A stretch of 64,000 nt of DNA from an uncultured Pseudomonadales bacterium (lineage in GTDB: Bacteria > Pseudomonadota > Gammaproteobacteria > Pseudomonadales > Porticoccaceae), in NCBI GenBank assembly GCA_943788445.1, contig CALSQH010000003.1, positions 248,001 through 312,000 of the forward strand, read 5' to 3'. Positions 47,284 through 56,826 of this stretch are shown here, piece by piece. The notes beneath the pieces are model-generated. The model had not been told where the DNA came from, did not search any database, and worked only from the letters and a program-made list of their open reading frames with translations. Both the position numbers and the translations under genes were made by a program. The number at the start of each line of letters is the position of its first letter. The first letter of the stretch is position 1.

Positions 47284-47765
47284 CTCTTGCTACAAGCAGT
47301 TCTCGCGATAAGCAGCTTGCGTAAAAGACGATGCTCTTCCCCAGAGAGGCTATCTCTGGGAATCACTCGAATTAACTTGGCACCCTGTAGCGATTTAAAA
47401 TCCTGTAGCGATTTAAAGTACAGTATGACCAAATATGCCGTGACAAACTGACTCGGCATCAGCTGCAAATCAACCTTAACCTCCCGACTACCCTGCCCCT
47501 TTTTACGTTTAACCTCTAAGATCAAACGCCAGGAATCTGTCTGGCTATCCAAGACAAAAAGCCGCACTGGGTATTGCTGGCGAAAACGGTGATAAAAGCC
47601 ATAGCCAACCACGAGTAAAAACAACAGACCTCCAGCTTTAGCCCACAGCAGTATGGGCGCGGTAGCTACAACAAGCCCAACCACAGCCGTAAAACCAAGT
47701 TCGGCATAGAGAGTATATCTTGAGGGAGAAAGGCTAAATTCAGCCGACTTTGGCACGTGACTCAT
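47280..47765 (-). CDS. ygfX: YgfX-family membrane protein
   Basis: Two N-terminal TMs, operon overlap with sdhE. Confidence 0.8.
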   Translation of the reverse strand: MSHVPKSAEFSLSPSRYTLYAELGFTAVVGLVVATAPILLWAKAGGLLFLLVVGYGFYHRFRQQYPVRLFVLDSQTDSWRLILEVKRKKGQGSREVKVDLQLMPSQFVTAYLVILYFKSLQDFKSLQGAKLIRVIPRDSLSGEEHRLLRKLLIARTACSKS

Positions 47766-47985
47766 GAATAATCTGCACTATCCTTTGCAAATCAGGGTTA
47801 TCCGCTGGCTTGCGCTTCATCAGCCACAGAAACAGCGACTGATCTTCGCATTCGAGCAGCGCCTCAAAACGCAGTTGATCACTTTCTTCCAGTGACTCGT
47901 AGAATTCTTCAACAAAAGGCTCAAGAAGTAAATCCAGTTCCAACATACCTCGGCGACAGGCCCAACGCAGGCGATTTTTATTCAT
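47740..47985 (-). CDS. sdhE: FAD assembly factor SdhE
   Basis: LRWACRRGMLELDLLLEPF motif. Confidence 0.95.
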   Translation of the reverse strand: MNKNRLRWACRRGMLELDLLLEPFVEEFYESLEESDQLRFEALLECEDQSLFLWLMKRKPADNPDLQRIVQIIHESRAKVG

Positions 47986-48077
47986 AGCTAATCATTAATT
48001 GTGTTAAAGCCGCATTATAAGAGACAATCACTCATTAACCTACACTGTGATTCAACAGTGTCACCAAAACCTATGGA

Positions 48078-48824
48078 TTGGCGATGACCGAACAGAATAA
48101 AGAAATAACCGACCAACGAGCTTATATCCAACTAACCGGTCCGGACAGCCGCAAGTTTTTGCAGGGTCAGGTGACTTGCGACATTGAAAGCCTAACGGGC
48201 GATGTAACCATTAATGGCGCCCACTGCACCCCCAAAGGGCGGATTATTTTCCTTTTTAGCGCCAGCTGCGACGAGCAGGACAACATTCTTTTAGAAACCC
48301 ATCACTCGGTAAAAGATATCGCTATAGGCAATCTTAAAAAATACGCCGTGTTTTTTAAGACCGAGATCAGCGACGTTAGCCAACAGTATTTAATAGATCG
48401 CATTCCCAGCAACCTACAGCGAATCAGAACCGGTAGTGCCGATGTAGTTGCTGAGACCAGCGATATGTTTATCCCGCAGATGCTCAATCTTGATGCGCTG
48501 GGCTATATCAGCTTTAAAAAAGGTTGTTATACAGGGCAGGAAATCGTCGCCCGCGCCCATTATCGCGGCGCCGTCAAACGCCGTATGCATCATCTGCAGC
48601 TGTCTCTCAACAGCCTGCCGAATGCCGGTGATGATATAAGAAACGCAGAAGGTAAAAGTATCGGCAATATTGCCAGTGCTGCCTGGGCAGACTCATCGAC
48701 AGTCGAGGTGTTAGCAGTTCTCGCCGACAAATACAGCGACTGCACCCAGATACAGATTGGCGAACAGCCCCTGACCCCAGTAGAGCACCTGCCCCTGCCC
48801 TACGAGATTCCGGCCAGCCCGTGA
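48078..48824 (+). CDS. ygfZ: Folate-binding Fe-S cluster repair protein YgfZ
   Basis: KGCYTGQEIVAR motif. Confidence 0.94.
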   Translation: MAMTEQNKEITDQRAYIQLTGPDSRKFLQGQVTCDIESLTGDVTINGAHCTPKGRIIFLFSASCDEQDNILLETHHSVKDIAIGNLKKYAVFFKTEISDVSQQYLIDRIPSNLQRIRTGSADVVAETSDMFIPQMLNLDALGYISFKKGCYTGQEIVARAHYRGAVKRRMHHLQLSLNSLPNAGDDIRNAEGKSIGNIASAAWADSSTVEVLAVLADKYSDCTQIQIGEQPLTPVEHLPLPYEIPASP

Positions 48825-49234
48825 ATAATTTAATCGATCTAGAGAGCCATCAACAACTGCTGGTGTGGATCGGCATTGGCTCTCTGGCGGTGTTTGTTAT
48901 CAGCCTGCTAACCCTGCCCTGGCTGGTTGCAAAAATTCCTGAAGATTACTTTGTGCCTAAAAAGCGCCAACCCACTAAATGGAAAAACCAGCATCCGCTG
49001 GTTCGACTGCTGACTCTGATTGGAAAAAATCTGCTGGGTTACGGTTTGATTCTGGCGGGGTTGTTGATGCTGTTTTTGCCCGGTCAGGGAATCCTTACGT
49101 TGGTGACCGGTTTGTTGTTGATCGACTATCCAGGCAAATTTCGTATCGAGCGAAAAATTGTTAGAACCCCAACTATTTTAAATGGGCTTAACTGGCTGCG
49201 CGCCAAAGCTAAAAAGCCACCGTTGGTGGTTTAA
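48821..49234 (+). CDS. PGPGW-type small transmembrane protein
   Basis: LMLFLPGQGILTLVTGLLLIDYPGKFRIERK; GTGA overlap with ygfZ. Confidence 0.65.
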   Translation: MNNLIDLESHQQLLVWIGIGSLAVFVISLLTLPWLVAKIPEDYFVPKKRQPTKWKNQHPLVRLLTLIGKNLLGYGLILAGLLMLFLPGQGILTLVTGLLLIDYPGKFRIERKIVRTPTILNGLNWLRAKAKKPPLVV

Positions 49235-49240
49235 AAATTA

Positions 49241-50428
49241 TTACGGCGAGAACACCGCCACCTTCCCAACGACCACCTCATTACCATCACTGGGCTGCAG
49301 CGGGATATTTCTCGCCAACAACAAACTGATTAACGCCATAGCAGAGCCCATTAAAAATACCGCCATTGGCGATACCAGCCACACCAACCCAAACATCGCC
49401 GGAATAACCACCGCCGCAATATGATTAATAGTAAAAGCCACCCCCGCCGTGGAGGCCATATCTGCCGGATCGGCAATTTTCTGGAAATAGGTTTTGATGG
49501 CAATGGCTAATGAAAAGAACAGATGATCTAAAACATATAAACCCGCCGCCCAGGTCGCATCGTTAACAAAAGCATAGGCAGTAAATACACAGAACAGACC
49601 ACAGTATTCAAAAGTCAGCGCCCGGCGCTCGCCAATACGGCCAACCAATTTTCCAATACGCCCGGCAAAAGCCCAGTTAAAAAGATGGTTAATAATATAC
49701 AGCAGCGCTATATCACTGACGCTGTAACCAAACTTTTCGACCATCAGGAAACCGGCAAAAACAACAAAAATCTGGCGCCGCGCACCGCCCATAAATGTCA
49801 GCGCGTAATACAGCCAGTAGCGTTTGCGCATCAGCAGATGTTTGCGCTGCGGTGTCTTGGCCTTAAAGCGGGGAAAGCCCAACCAGGCAAACAGGGTTAA
49901 TGCCAGGCAACAGCCTCCGCCCACAATATAGATAGCTTTAAAACTCAGATCCCAATAGGCCTCGGCCAACCACAGAAAACTATAAGCCGCCAGTGCAGCC
50001 ATAGAACTAACAGCGATCAACTTGCCCAGTACAGCTGGCGCCTCATCGATACTCAACCACTGTAGCGACAGGGACTGTTTAATCGTTTCGTAATAATGAA
50101 AACCAACCGACATTAAAAAGGTTGTCAGATAGAGTCCCACTACCGTGGGAAAATAACCGGTCGCGGCAACGCCAATACCCAATAGCGCCAGAGACAGATA
50201 GGCAAAGGTCTGCTCCTTTAACAGCAACAGCAAAAATACCGCCGTAAAGGCTAAGAATCCGGGCACCTCGCGAATGCTCTGCAACATACCAATTTCCGCA
50301 CCGGTAAAACTGGCTCGTTCAATCACAAAATTATTCAGCAGTGCCATCCATGTAGCAAAGGCAACTGTCATCGCCACCGACATTACGATAAGAAGATTTT
50401 TCGGTGTCTGCCAAGATTTTGTTGCCAC
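49241..50428 (-). CDS. MFS transporter
   Basis: About 12 hydrophobic segments; MFS-like composition. Confidence 0.8.
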   Translation of the reverse strand: MATKSWQTPKNLLIVMSVAMTVAFATWMALLNNFVIERASFTGAEIGMLQSIREVPGFLAFTAVFLLLLLKEQTFAYLSLALLGIGVAATGYFPTVVGLYLTTFLMSVGFHYYETIKQSLSLQWLSIDEAPAVLGKLIAVSSMAALAAYSFLWLAEAYWDLSFKAIYIVGGGCCLALTLFAWLGFPRFKAKTPQRKHLLMRKRYWLYYALTFMGGARRQIFVVFAGFLMVEKFGYSVSDIALLYIINHLFNWAFAGRIGKLVGRIGERRALTFEYCGLFCVFTAYAFVNDATWAAGLYVLDHLFFSLAIAIKTYFQKIADPADMASTAGVAFTINHIAAVVIPAMFGLVWLVSPMAVFLMGSAMALISLLLARNIPLQPSDGNEVVVGKVAVFSP

Positions 50429-50725
50429 GTTTTACGCCTCTGCTTGTGCTGTTAGTCATATTTATAACTGGGCTTTTAATTAGGTGTTTGTCAGGGCCCT
50501 TCGGACAGACTCCCAGTGTAGTCCAGAAGACAGTTCAATATTTCGCACTTTGATCTGCATTTTGCAAAAACTATCTAGTTTCTTTCGCGATCTGCAATCC
50601 ATAAAAACGCTAAGAAAATAATAACAACCATATAAAACAATAGGTTAAGTCAATCATTAGCTACTGGCATCATAGTTGCTCTACTTCCCTACAGACGGAC
50701 TAAATAATTTTAAGGAGCCCTAAAA

Positions 50726-52927
50726 ATGACGACAGCAATTAAGCCGATTGTAGGAACTAGCGGAGATGACCAACTAAACGGTGGCAATGGCCACGAGGTA
50801 CTTTCAGGGAGAGGTGGTAACGACCTGATCAATTCAGGTAATGGCCACGATATTGCCTACGGTGGTGCAGGCAATGATGAGATACATGGCAATTCAGGTA
50901 ACGATACCCTCTACGGAAGTGGCGGGCCGTCATTCGTCAACCTCAGCGCCTTTAATATTACCGAGGATTATGAAGGCAGCGTTATCTTTCAATCGGAGAG
51001 CGCCGGCTACAAAAACTCCCTAGGCAGTTATAAGGTTTCAGCTGAGGGTTTAATCACTGATGTTCAGTTCCATTTTCCCAATGCCAGTCTGCCCGGCTCT
51101 GGAGGAAATACCCAGTCCGGAACAACCAGTGACCTAAGTATGCAAGCTGGCGATCAGCTGGGCTTTTTTATTGTTGCCAACGGCTATTCCTACAACAACA
51201 GCTACAGCGATATGAATTTCAACGAGGGTCAGTTGGAATTCCGTAATACTGATGGCTCAATCGCAACCATCAACTCAGTTAATCCAAGCCTATGGTTTGT
51301 GGATACCGACGGCTCTGAAACAAAGTTGGTTTATAACGCCTATCACACCGCTGCCGGTGTTGAGAGCGGCAATTATCAACTCAATCCGGATGGAATTGCC
51401 CATACAGTAGGGCTCGCCGACACCGATGCGGGTTTGATCACTCTGGGTTTTGAAGACCTCTACAATGGCGGCGATAAAGATTTTGATGACTCTGTCTTCT
51501 CAGTTGATATTGGCAATTCCAATGCGCAGGTTTTGGATCCAAATATCGCCAGTGGCGATAGCGGTATCGATCAGGATCAGCCCACCTATACTTATCAGAC
51601 TCTTGGTGATGGCAGCCTTGGCAAGTTCGATCAGGACGGCAATTTTATCGGCATCTCAGAGCAGAACGATGAAATTCATGGCGGCAATGGCAATGACGAT
51701 ATCTATGGCCGCGCCGGCAATGACCAATTATTCGGTGACGATGGCAACGACCTGATTGATGGCGGTTCGGGTAGTGATTCGGCCTGGGGCGGCAGTGGCA
51801 ACGACAATATCTCTGGCGGTAAAGACAACGACCAGCTCTACGGCGACAGCGGCCATGACAGCATCAACGGCGGCACCGGCAATGATTCAGCCTGGGGTGG
51901 CAGTGGTAATGACACTATCTCTGGCGGTAAAGACAACGATCAGCTCTACGGTGACAGCGGCAATGACAGTATCAACGGCGGCACCGGCAATGATTCAGCC
52001 TGGGGTGGCAGTGGTAATGACACTATCTCTGGCGGTAAAGGTAACGACCATCTCTACGGTGACAACGGCCATGACGATATCAACGGCGGCAGCGGCAATG
52101 ATTACATAGACGGTGGCAAGGGCAATGATCATCTCTTCGGCGGCAATGGCGATGATACGCTGATCGGCGCATCAGGAAATGACCAGCTAGAGGGTGGCAC
52201 GGGTAATGACAGCCTCTATGGCGGCGACAAGAACGACCAACTCAAAGGTCGCTCGGGCGATGACTATCTGGATGGCGGCAGCGGCAATGACAACCTTAGG
52301 GGTGGTGTCGGTAACGATACCCTGCTCGGTGGTTCGGGTAACGATAATCTTAAAGGCGGTTCTGGAAATGATCTTATTTACTCCGGCGCCAATAAAGATG
52401 TGGTCAACGGTGGCTCGGGAATAGATACAGTTTCTTACAGCTACGCTGATACTAGCGTCAATATTGATATACACCGCAAGAAAGTCACCGGCGGTGATTC
52501 CGACACGCTCAAGTCCATAGAAAATGCCGTTGGCTCAGACCATAACGACAGCCTGCGCGGCAATCGTCTGGACAACCGACTTGAGGGCGGCAGCGGCGAC
52601 GATACTCTTCGTGGTATGCGCGGTGACGACGAATTACTCGGCGGTTCCGGTGCCGACTCGTTTACCTGGCGACAGAGCGATATTGATGGCAGCCTCGATC
52701 AAATTCTCGATTTTGCTCTCGGCGAAGATAATCTTAGCTTTGATGTCAGCGCCTCACTGGCCAACAAAGATATCAGCGAATGGATGCAACTAGAGACTTC
52801 TGGCGACAACACTCAACTATATGCGGATCTGGATGGCGACGGTGATTTCTCCGATGCCATCCTGTTTGCAGAGCTGCAGGGTATTAGCACAGACTCACTC
52901 TCAGACTTGGATATTTCAGTTGCCTAA
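50726..52927 (+). CDS. RTX calcium-binding repeat protein with an internal DUF4114-like domain and a C-terminal type I secretion target region
   Basis: Many GGxGxDxUx nonapeptides in two blocks; GFEDLYNGGDKDFDDSVFSVDIG DUF4114-like segment; C-terminal LYADLDGDGDFSDAILFAELQGI resembling T1SS target domains. Confidence 0.88.
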   Translation: MTTAIKPIVGTSGDDQLNGGNGHEVLSGRGGNDLINSGNGHDIAYGGAGNDEIHGNSGNDTLYGSGGPSFVNLSAFNITEDYEGSVIFQSESAGYKNSLGSYKVSAEGLITDVQFHFPNASLPGSGGNTQSGTTSDLSMQAGDQLGFFIVANGYSYNNSYSDMNFNEGQLEFRNTDGSIATINSVNPSLWFVDTDGSETKLVYNAYHTAAGVESGNYQLNPDGIAHTVGLADTDAGLITLGFEDLYNGGDKDFDDSVFSVDIGNSNAQVLDPNIASGDSGIDQDQPTYTYQTLGDGSLGKFDQDGNFIGISEQNDEIHGGNGNDDIYGRAGNDQLFGDDGNDLIDGGSGSDSAWGGSGNDNISGGKDNDQLYGDSGHDSINGGTGNDSAWGGSGNDTISGGKDNDQLYGDSGNDSINGGTGNDSAWGGSGNDTISGGKGNDHLYGDNGHDDINGGSGNDYIDGGKGNDHLFGGNGDDTLIGASGNDQLEGGTGNDSLYGGDKNDQLKGRSGDDYLDGGSGNDNLRGGVGNDTLLGGSGNDNLKGGSGNDLIYSGANKDVVNGGSGIDTVSYSYADTSVNIDIHRKKVTGGDSDTLKSIENAVGSDHNDSLRGNRLDNRLEGGSGDDTLRGMRGDDELLGGSGADSFTWRQSDIDGSLDQILDFALGEDNLSFDVSASLANKDISEWMQLETSGDNTQLYADLDGDGDFSDAILFAELQGISTDSLSDLDISVA
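51776..52099 (+). repeat. Three tandem 108-bp units (36 aa, four RTX nonapeptides each)
   Basis: DSAWGGSGND(N/T)ISGGK(D/G)ND(Q/H)LYGD(S/N)G(H/N)D(S/D)INGG(T/S)GN x3 read directly at 51776, 51884 and 51992. Confidence 0.93.
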
Positions 52928-54551
52928 GCTTCTGTCTAATCGCAAGACTTTTATCGCTGCGGTAAAACGTGTGGCCCGGATGATTCTGGGCCATTCTTTT
53001 TTTACCAATCTGGCGGCCTTTTGTGTGCCCCTTTACACGCTGCAAATTTTTGACCGGATTATCACCACCGGCAGCTATGAATCCCTGTGGATGTTGGCGG
53101 TTGGCGCGTTGATAATTTCCATCAGCGGTCTTGCCTTTGAACAGTTGCGGCGCAAATCCATCGTCAATTTTGCAGAGTATCTCGACCAGCAGATTTGCCA
53201 ACATATCAGCGCTCAGATACACCGTGGTTATCCGGGTAAAAAACTCTATCGCAGAGTAAAATTATTTCAGCAGCAGCTTAAGATCGGTGGTATCGCCAGT
53301 ATTCTCGACGTGCTCTTGCTACCGATTTCAGCCATCTTAATATTTCTTCTATCGCCGATATTAGGGCTGTTTATGCTCGGGGTAAATCTGTGCTTCTGCC
53401 TGATTGCCTATGCAAAATTCAAACAGGAAAAACCTTCTCTGGACGAGGGGTTAATCGACTGTTCAAACAAAACCCAACGCTGGTTAAAGTCGGCAAATAC
53501 CATTCAGCACTGGGAAGCATCCAAACCCAAAGCAAATACCTCAAGTATCGACAAAGGGGGATTGCTAACCGATATTCATCACTGCCTGAGAACTTTATAT
53601 CAACTTGGCACCCCAACCATTGGCGCTATTTTGTTATTGCAAAACAGCCTGACCGCCGGTGGTTTTATCGCCGCCCTAATTATTTCATCCAGGGCCATTG
53701 CACCCTTTGATATGCTTTTTGCCAACAGTGCCGTGGTCTCACTGGGCAGGCAGGTGGTGCTCGACGTATGCGAGTATTTTGATCAACTCAGCCTGCGCAC
53801 CCCGGGCAGCTATTCCGGCTCTGTGCAGGGCAGAATCGAGCTGCAAAATATCAGTGTTAAGGATCCAATTAATCCCGGCCATAAGAGCAGCTCAACTGTA
53901 ACTGCACTCGCAAATATAAGCCTGCGGGCAAATCCGGGCGAAATCACCGCGCTAACCGGGTCAGTTGGTGCGGGGCAGAACGAGGTTATAAAAGTACTGC
54001 TTGGCGAACAGCAGCTACTATCAGGTAACTGCCTTATTGATGGCACTCGCCACGCCGACTGGTGCCCAGAGAGCTTACAAAATCATATGGCTATCGCTGG
54101 CGAATCGGTTAGCCTGCCAGAGGGCACAATCGTTGAGCTGATCACTGGCTTCGGCGCAGTGGATAAAAGCCAAGCGATAGAAGCGGGACAGATAACCGGC
54201 CTCAATCAACGGCTTATAGAGCTGAATATTGCCTATGATTTTCGCTTTGATCATCAGGTTGCTCAAAGCACTGCTATTGGCCGCCAACTTGAGCGCTTGA
54301 TTACGCTAACTGCAGCAGTCGCCAGCAAGGCGCAGATTATTCTTTTGGAAAATCCTGAAACCCTCTGCAACTCAACCATGCTCAATCAACTGCAGCAAAC
54401 ATTGCTGTTACTTAAAGAACAGAATAGAACGGTTATTTTAACCACCCATTCCAGGCAGCTGATCAAACTTGCTCAGCGCAGCTACCTATTTGAGAACGGC
54501 ACTGTTGTGCCACCGCCACACAACTTTGCCAATGCACAGCGCGTCGCCTGA
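52920..54551 (+). CDS. PrtD-like type I secretion ABC transporter with degenerate nucleotide-binding domain
   Basis: PrtD-like TMD (LYTLQIFDRIITTGSYESL); NBD TALTGSVGAGQNEVIKVLLGE, ILLENPE, TTHSRQ; likely start TTG 52920 or ATG 52980 rather than the track ATG 52821 inside the RTX gene. Confidence 0.85.
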   Translation: MPKLLSNRKTFIAAVKRVARMILGHSFFTNLAAFCVPLYTLQIFDRIITTGSYESLWMLAVGALIISISGLAFEQLRRKSIVNFAEYLDQQICQHISAQIHRGYPGKKLYRRVKLFQQQLKIGGIASILDVLLLPISAILIFLLSPILGLFMLGVNLCFCLIAYAKFKQEKPSLDEGLIDCSNKTQRWLKSANTIQHWEASKPKANTSSIDKGGLLTDIHHCLRTLYQLGTPTIGAILLLQNSLTAGGFIAALIISSRAIAPFDMLFANSAVVSLGRQVVLDVCEYFDQLSLRTPGSYSGSVQGRIELQNISVKDPINPGHKSSSTVTALANISLRANPGEITALTGSVGAGQNEVIKVLLGEQQLLSGNCLIDGTRHADWCPESLQNHMAIAGESVSLPEGTIVELITGFGAVDKSQAIEAGQITGLNQRLIELNIAYDFRFDHQVAQSTAIGRQLERLITLTAAVASKAQIILLENPETLCNSTMLNQLQQTLLLLKEQNRTVILTTHSRQLIKLAQRSYLFENGTVVPPPHNFANAQRVA

Positions 54552-54569
54552 TCAGGAGTCAAAACAGTC

Positions 54570-55865
54570 ATGCAAGATCAACTAACCCCTCTCCAAGATC
54601 AGTCTCTGCGAATCAGAACAGTTATTATTCTCTGCCTTAGCCTATTGGCATTTTCTCTATGGATTGCCCTTGCACCAGTGGAAAGTGCGGTATTGGCCAA
54701 GGGGCATATTCGCACCATGGAAGACAGCAAACCGATCCAGCATTTGCGCGGAGGCAAAATCGCATCGATTAATGCGCGCTCCGGCGCTCAGGTCGCAAAG
54801 GGTGAGATTCTTTTACAGCTGGATATCTCGGAACAGCAGTCCGCATTAAAAGCCAATCTTCGCGACTATCTGATGACATTGTTAGATAGGGAAATCGCCC
54901 TAACCCATATCAACAAACGTCAACAGCTAGAATTTTCAGACAAAGTATTATTGTTAGCAAAGAGACTACAAGAAGCGCCGGCATTAGCCATGCGACAACA
55001 GAACTTTTCTGAAACCATCACAATAAAAAATAACCAACTTAAACTGATCGAACACCGAGAACAGCAATTACAACTCTCTATCCAAGCACAGCAAATTGAG
55101 AATCGGGCACGGCTTGAACGACTTGAATTGCTAAACAAACAGCACAGCGCAATTAAGGCTCTGGCTGGAAAAAACTATGCCTCAGAAATTCAGCTCGATG
55201 AAATATCTCAGCGGCTTATAAATGCTCGTAGCGAAATTGATAGCACTCAGCAAAAAATTGCCGCCGCTGAATCTGAATTACAACAGATCCCCATTCAAAG
55301 AAACCTAGTAATCTCCGAACTGAGCCAACAGGCAACCCAAGACAACAACCGTGCGATGCAGCGTATTATTAGTATTGAAGATAATATTAATCAGCTAAAA
55401 AACAGAATCGCCAATGCAACTATTCGAGCATCCCACGATGGCCTGATCACCCACCTAAAAAGAAAAAATCCCGGCGAGATGGTGTTGCCTGGAGAAGAGA
55501 TTATGCGGCTTCTGCCCAACAAGGAAGAATTACTTATAGAAGCGCGGGTTCGCCCCACCGATATAGATTTACTCTGGCCCGGCCAGACCGCGCGCATTCG
55601 CCTGTCGGCATTTAATGCCAGAGCTACCCCACTGCTCGAAGGCAAGGTTCACTGGGTCTCAGCAGACCGGCACGAAGATGCACAAGGCTATTATTTTATT
55701 GCCGAGTTACGTGTCGATAAAAATCAATTAGACAGTATCCCAAAGCTGCATCTATCCAGCGGCATGCCTGCTGAAGCTATCCTGATCACCGACAAACGCA
55801 CTATTGCCGACTATCTACTGGAACCATTGTTACGGGGAATTAGCCGCAGCCTACGCGAAAGCTAG
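54570..55865 (+). CDS. HlyD/PrtE family periplasmic adaptor (type I secretion membrane fusion protein)
   Basis: Single N-terminal TM, long coiled coil, lipoyl/barrel segments (HDGLITHLKRKNPGEMVLPGEEIMRLLP). Confidence 0.93.
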   Translation: MQDQLTPLQDQSLRIRTVIILCLSLLAFSLWIALAPVESAVLAKGHIRTMEDSKPIQHLRGGKIASINARSGAQVAKGEILLQLDISEQQSALKANLRDYLMTLLDREIALTHINKRQQLEFSDKVLLLAKRLQEAPALAMRQQNFSETITIKNNQLKLIEHREQQLQLSIQAQQIENRARLERLELLNKQHSAIKALAGKNYASEIQLDEISQRLINARSEIDSTQQKIAAAESELQQIPIQRNLVISELSQQATQDNNRAMQRIISIEDNINQLKNRIANATIRASHDGLITHLKRKNPGEMVLPGEEIMRLLPNKEELLIEARVRPTDIDLLWPGQTARIRLSAFNARATPLLEGKVHWVSADRHEDAQGYYFIAELRVDKNQLDSIPKLHLSSGMPAEAILITDKRTIADYLLEPLLRGISRSLRES

Positions 55866-55906
55866 AAGAAAGAGCCTATGTAAAGAGCCTATGTAAAGAG
55901 CTAAGG

Positions 55907-56650
55907 CTAGATTTTTAAATCGTCCAACGCCTCTTGCTCGGTTGGCAACTGCCAATTAATTGGCGTCTGGCCATTTTGCTGAAGATAATTATTGGCAGCG
56001 GAAAAATGTTTGCAGCCGAGAAATCCACGGTATGCAGATAAGGGCGATGGGTGAACCGACTTGAGAACTAAATGCCGTGACTGGTCGATAAAGGCGCCCT
56101 TCTTCTGGGCATAGCTGCCCCACAATACAAACACAATACCCTCGCGCTGATCGTTTAATGCACGGATAGCCGCATCGGTAAACTGCTCCCAGCCCTTGCC
56201 CTGATGAGCACCGGCATTGGCCTGTTCGACGGTGAGTGTGGCATTTAACAGCAGCACCCCCTGCTTTGCCCAGCTGGTAAGACAGCCATGACCTGGTTGC
56301 TCAATACCCAGATCATCGGCCAACTCTTTGTACATATTGGCTAGGGATGGCGGCACCTTAACGCCGGGCAGCACTGAAAAACACAGACCGTGGGCCTGAT
56401 TGGGACCGTGATAGGGATCCTGGCCAAGAATTACCACGCGAACCTGATCAAAGGGGGTGTTATTAAATGCCGAAAACCACTGCGAGCCCGGCGGATAGAT
56501 CACCTTGCCAGCGGCTTTTTGCTGGACTAAAAACTCACGCAGTTTATGCATATGGTCTTTATCAAATTCACCACCAAGCACCTGGTACCAACTCGGATCC
56601 AACTTAATCTCACCCTGATCAGCCATCTCTATTTCCATCATCAAAAACAC
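55907..56650 (-). CDS. ung: Uracil-DNA glycosylase
   Basis: [33 protein letters not shown] motifs; start may be the internal MADQG. Confidence 0.96.
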   Translation of the reverse strand: MFLMMEIEMADQGEIKLDPSWYQVLGGEFDKDHMHKLREFLVQQKAAGKVIYPPGSQWFSAFNNTPFDQVRVVILGQDPYHGPNQAHGLCFSVLPGVKVPPSLANMYKELADDLGIEQPGHGCLTSWAKQGVLLLNATLTVEQANAGAHQGKGWEQFTDAAIRALNDQREGIVFVLWGSYAQKKGAFIDQSRHLVLKSVHPSPLSAYRGFLGCKHFSAANNYLQQNGQTPINWQLPTEQEALDDLKI

Positions 56651-56826
56651 CTAAATCTCTACCAGCCAATTGGTTGCAAATGTTACCATAGCCGGCGATG
56701 AATTCTGCCTCCACTATCAACAGACAACCTCGACTAAATTTTTTCATAAAATCTAGTCTGAATAACCACCGTTTTCGTAAAACTGCTGTTTGTATAACTA
56801 CACAGCCCTTTGGCTCAAATTAATTT

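Noticed and set aside
51660-52430. Possible CRISPR-like periodic repeats
   Set aside because: Contiguous in-frame RTX nonapeptide codons with no unique spacers.
51450-52474. Overlapping alternative-frame and antisense ORFs (51450..51755, 51756..52109, 52187..52474) in the RTX region
   Set aside because: Low-complexity products of the repeat DNA read in other frames; the RTX frame explains the region.
52821-52919. ABC protein start at ATG 52821 given by the ORF track
   Set aside because: Would overlap the RTX coding sequence by over 100 bp with a non-family N-terminal peptide; TTG 52920 or ATG 52980 fit PrtD better.
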